From the NCBI GenBank assembly GCA_017458335.1, contig JAFTFT010000041.1, positions 62,001 to 126,000 of the forward strand: a stretch of 64,000 nucleotides of DNA, in the 5' to 3' direction. Both the position numbers and the translations under genes were made by a program. The notes under the pieces were generated by a model. It worked only from the letters and a program-made list of their open reading frames with translations, had not been told where the DNA came from and searched no databases. Shown piece after piece: positions 62,718 through 64,000 of this stretch (the first letter of the stretch is position 1; each line of letters starts with the position of its first letter). The stretch comes from Oscillospiraceae bacterium. GTDB lineage: Bacteria > Bacillota > Clostridia > Oscillospirales > Oscillospiraceae.

Positions 62718-64000
62718 ATGGATTTTACAATGATTACACAGGCTGCCGTGCAGACCTTCACGTTATATAACATCGCTTTGATTTTCGGAGGCCTCCTGAT
62801 CGGCATGGTCATCGGCTGCATCCCCGGCCTGAGCGTTACGCTCGGTATCATCCTGATGCTTCCGTTGACTTATAACATGGAGGATGCGGCTTCCGCCATT
62901 ATCCTGATGCTGGCGGTTTACGTCGGCGGCATGTACGGCGGCTCCATCTCCGCCATCACGCTGAACACCCCCGGCACCAACTCCGCCATTGCCACGACCT
63001 TTGACGGCTATCCCCTTGCCCGGAAAGGCAAGGTCAAAAAGGCCCTGGACGTATCCCTCTTCGCTTCCACCTTTGGCGGTCTCTTCTCGGCGCTGCTGCT
63101 TCTGCTTTGCGCCCAGCTCATCACCAAGGCCGTATCGAAGTTCACTTCGGTCGAGTATTTCGCCCTCGGCATCATGGGCATCTCGCTGATCGCCGGCGTC
63201 TCCGGCGAGAGCCTGCCGAAGGCCCTGATCTCCGGTATGCTGGGTCTTCTGATGGCCTGCATCGGAAAAGACTCGGTCACCGGCGTCAGCCGCTATGCTT
63301 TCGGTTCGAACGTTCTGCGTTACGGTATCAACATTCTGCCCGCCATGATCGCCCTGATCGCTCTGATGCAGGTCGTCGACAAGCTGCGGGAGTTCCGGAT
63401 CTCCGGCGGCAAGATCAAGGACGCCAATAAGATCGACAATGACGGCATGACCGGGCCGGAGACCAAGAGCATCCTGCCCGCCTGCTTCAAGTCCTCCGCC
63501 ATCGCCTCCATTCTCGGCGCGATGCCCGGCGTCGGCGGCGGTGTGGCCCAGTTCATGTGCTACAACGAAGTCCGTCGTTCCTCCAAGCATCCGGAAGAAT
63601 TCGGCAAGGGCTGCCTCGAGGGCATCGCTGCGGCTGAGTCCTCCAACAACGCGGTCGTCGGCTCTGCCATGATCCCGCTGCTGACCCTCGGCATTCCGGG
63701 CGACGGCGTCACCGCGCTGCTGCTGGGCGCTTTCATGCTTCACGGCATCACCCCCGGCCCCACGATGTTCACCAAGCAGGGCGTCATGGCCTATACGATC
63801 ATCCTGGGCTGCCTGGTTGCCAACATCTTCCTCTTCCCCATCGGAAAAGCGCTGACCCGTGCGGTGGCCAAGGTCATCCAGGTCCGCTACACCTACCTCG
63901 CCTGCGCGATCATCATGTTCTGCTTCGCCGGCGCGTTTGCAGCCTCCGGCCACGTGAAGGAACTGATTCTGACCGCCGCCATCCTGATTCTGAGCTACGT
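62718..64000 (+). CDS. TctA-family large membrane subunit of a TTT transporter (3' end beyond window)
   Basis: The frame opens at ATG 62718 (AAGGAGGAG upstream) and stays open to the window edge, 427 codons of an expected roughly 500. TctA signatures are present: GMVIGCIPGLSVTLGIILML, VGGMYGGSISAITLNTPGTN (with the PGTP-like glycine loop), AMPGVGGGVAQFM and MIPLLTLGIPGDGVTALLLG. It forms the ion-coupled channel of the transporter. The partial 3' end is due only to the window boundary. Confidence 0.95.
   Translation, partial: MDFTMITQAAVQTFTLYNIALIFGGLLIGMVIGCIPGLSVTLGIILMLPLTYNMEDAASAIILMLAVYVGGMYGGSISAITLNTPGTNSAIATTFDGYPLARKGKVKKALDVSLFASTFGGLFSALLLLLCAQLITKAVSKFTSVEYFALGIMGISLIAGVSGESLPKALISGMLGLLMACIGKDSVTGVSRYAFGSNVLRYGINILPAMIALIALMQVVDKLREFRISGGKIKDANKIDNDGMTGPETKSILPACFKSSAIASILGAMPGVGGGVAQFMCYNEVRRSSKHPEEFGKGCLEGIAAAESSNNAVVGSAMIPLLTLGIPGDGVTALLLGAFMLHGITPGPTMFTKQGVMAYTIILGCLVANIFLFPIGKALTRAVAKVIQVRYTYLACAIIMFCFAGAFAASGHVKELILTAAILILSY

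Overview
The window looks like a chromosomal segment of an anaerobic, probably gut-dwelling Bacillota (Clostridia, Oscillospirales/Christensenellales-like), moderately GC-rich. The evidence is strong Shine-Dalgarno sites, near-consensus TTGACA/TATAAT promoters with 17-base spacers, an ECF sigma/membrane-partner pair, a YlmH-type S4 protein, an AGCS symporter behind a glycine riboswitch, and pathways for host glycans (sialic acid) and plant sulfolipid (sulfoquinovose). I see no phage, transposase or CRISPR array.

Layout. 0-8.3 kb: a secreted beta-helix protein (cut by the window edge), a YhcC-type radical SAM protein, an ECF sigma factor with its membrane partner, a DUF3783 protein, a MATE exporter, an S4 RNA-binding protein and an overlapping PlsC-like/PAP2 lipid gene pair. 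8.4-19.2 kb: a sialic acid/amino sugar island with ABC binding protein and two permeases, NanA-type lyase, NagA, RpiR regulator, AGE-type epimerase, then divergently a long ROK-like protein, an SGNH esterase and a YesL-like membrane protein. 19.3-24.2 kb: a twice-truncated AAA-ATPase relic, then a three-gene operon with 4-base overlaps encoding GrpE-like, Hsp70 and J/TPR/SEC-C proteins. 24.4-31.9 kb: rpoB-rpoC without ribosomal protein neighbours. 32-42.6 kb: a GT-C-like membrane protein, tRNA-Leu(GAG), a VWA protein, an Rrf2 regulator, a cytidylate-kinase-like protein, RidA, an unexplained transcribed-looking intergenic region, proBA, a glycine riboswitch with an AGCS symporter, and an FAH-family enzyme.

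42.6-49.2 kb: a decayed cluster (S26-type peptidase, broken PqqD-like gene, GT2, fragment resembling an HprK-like protein), then an exported family of unknown function in two tandem copies (one a deletion pseudogene) downstream of a secreted alkylsulfatase-type metallo-hydrolase. 49.4-50.0 kb: a MobA-like gene.

50-64 kb: a divergent sulfoquinovose (SQ) cluster. The minus arm encodes split transketolase, RpiB-like isomerase, iron-type alcohol dehydrogenase, an EamA transporter, a ROK repressor, DUF4867 and a TetR regulator. The plus arm encodes an L-fucose-isomerase-like SQ isomerase, a GH31 sulfoquinovosidase with the diagnostic sulfonate-binding residues, and a tripartite tricarboxylate transporter (TctC, TctB, TctA; the last runs off the window). 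Together these match the sulfo-transketolase route: SQ glycoside to SQ, sulfofructose, sulfoerythrose, sulfoerythrulose, sulfoacetaldehyde and isethionate, with xylulose 5-phosphate feeding central metabolism. The linked TTT transporter and EamA protein are candidate SQ importer and isethionate exporter.
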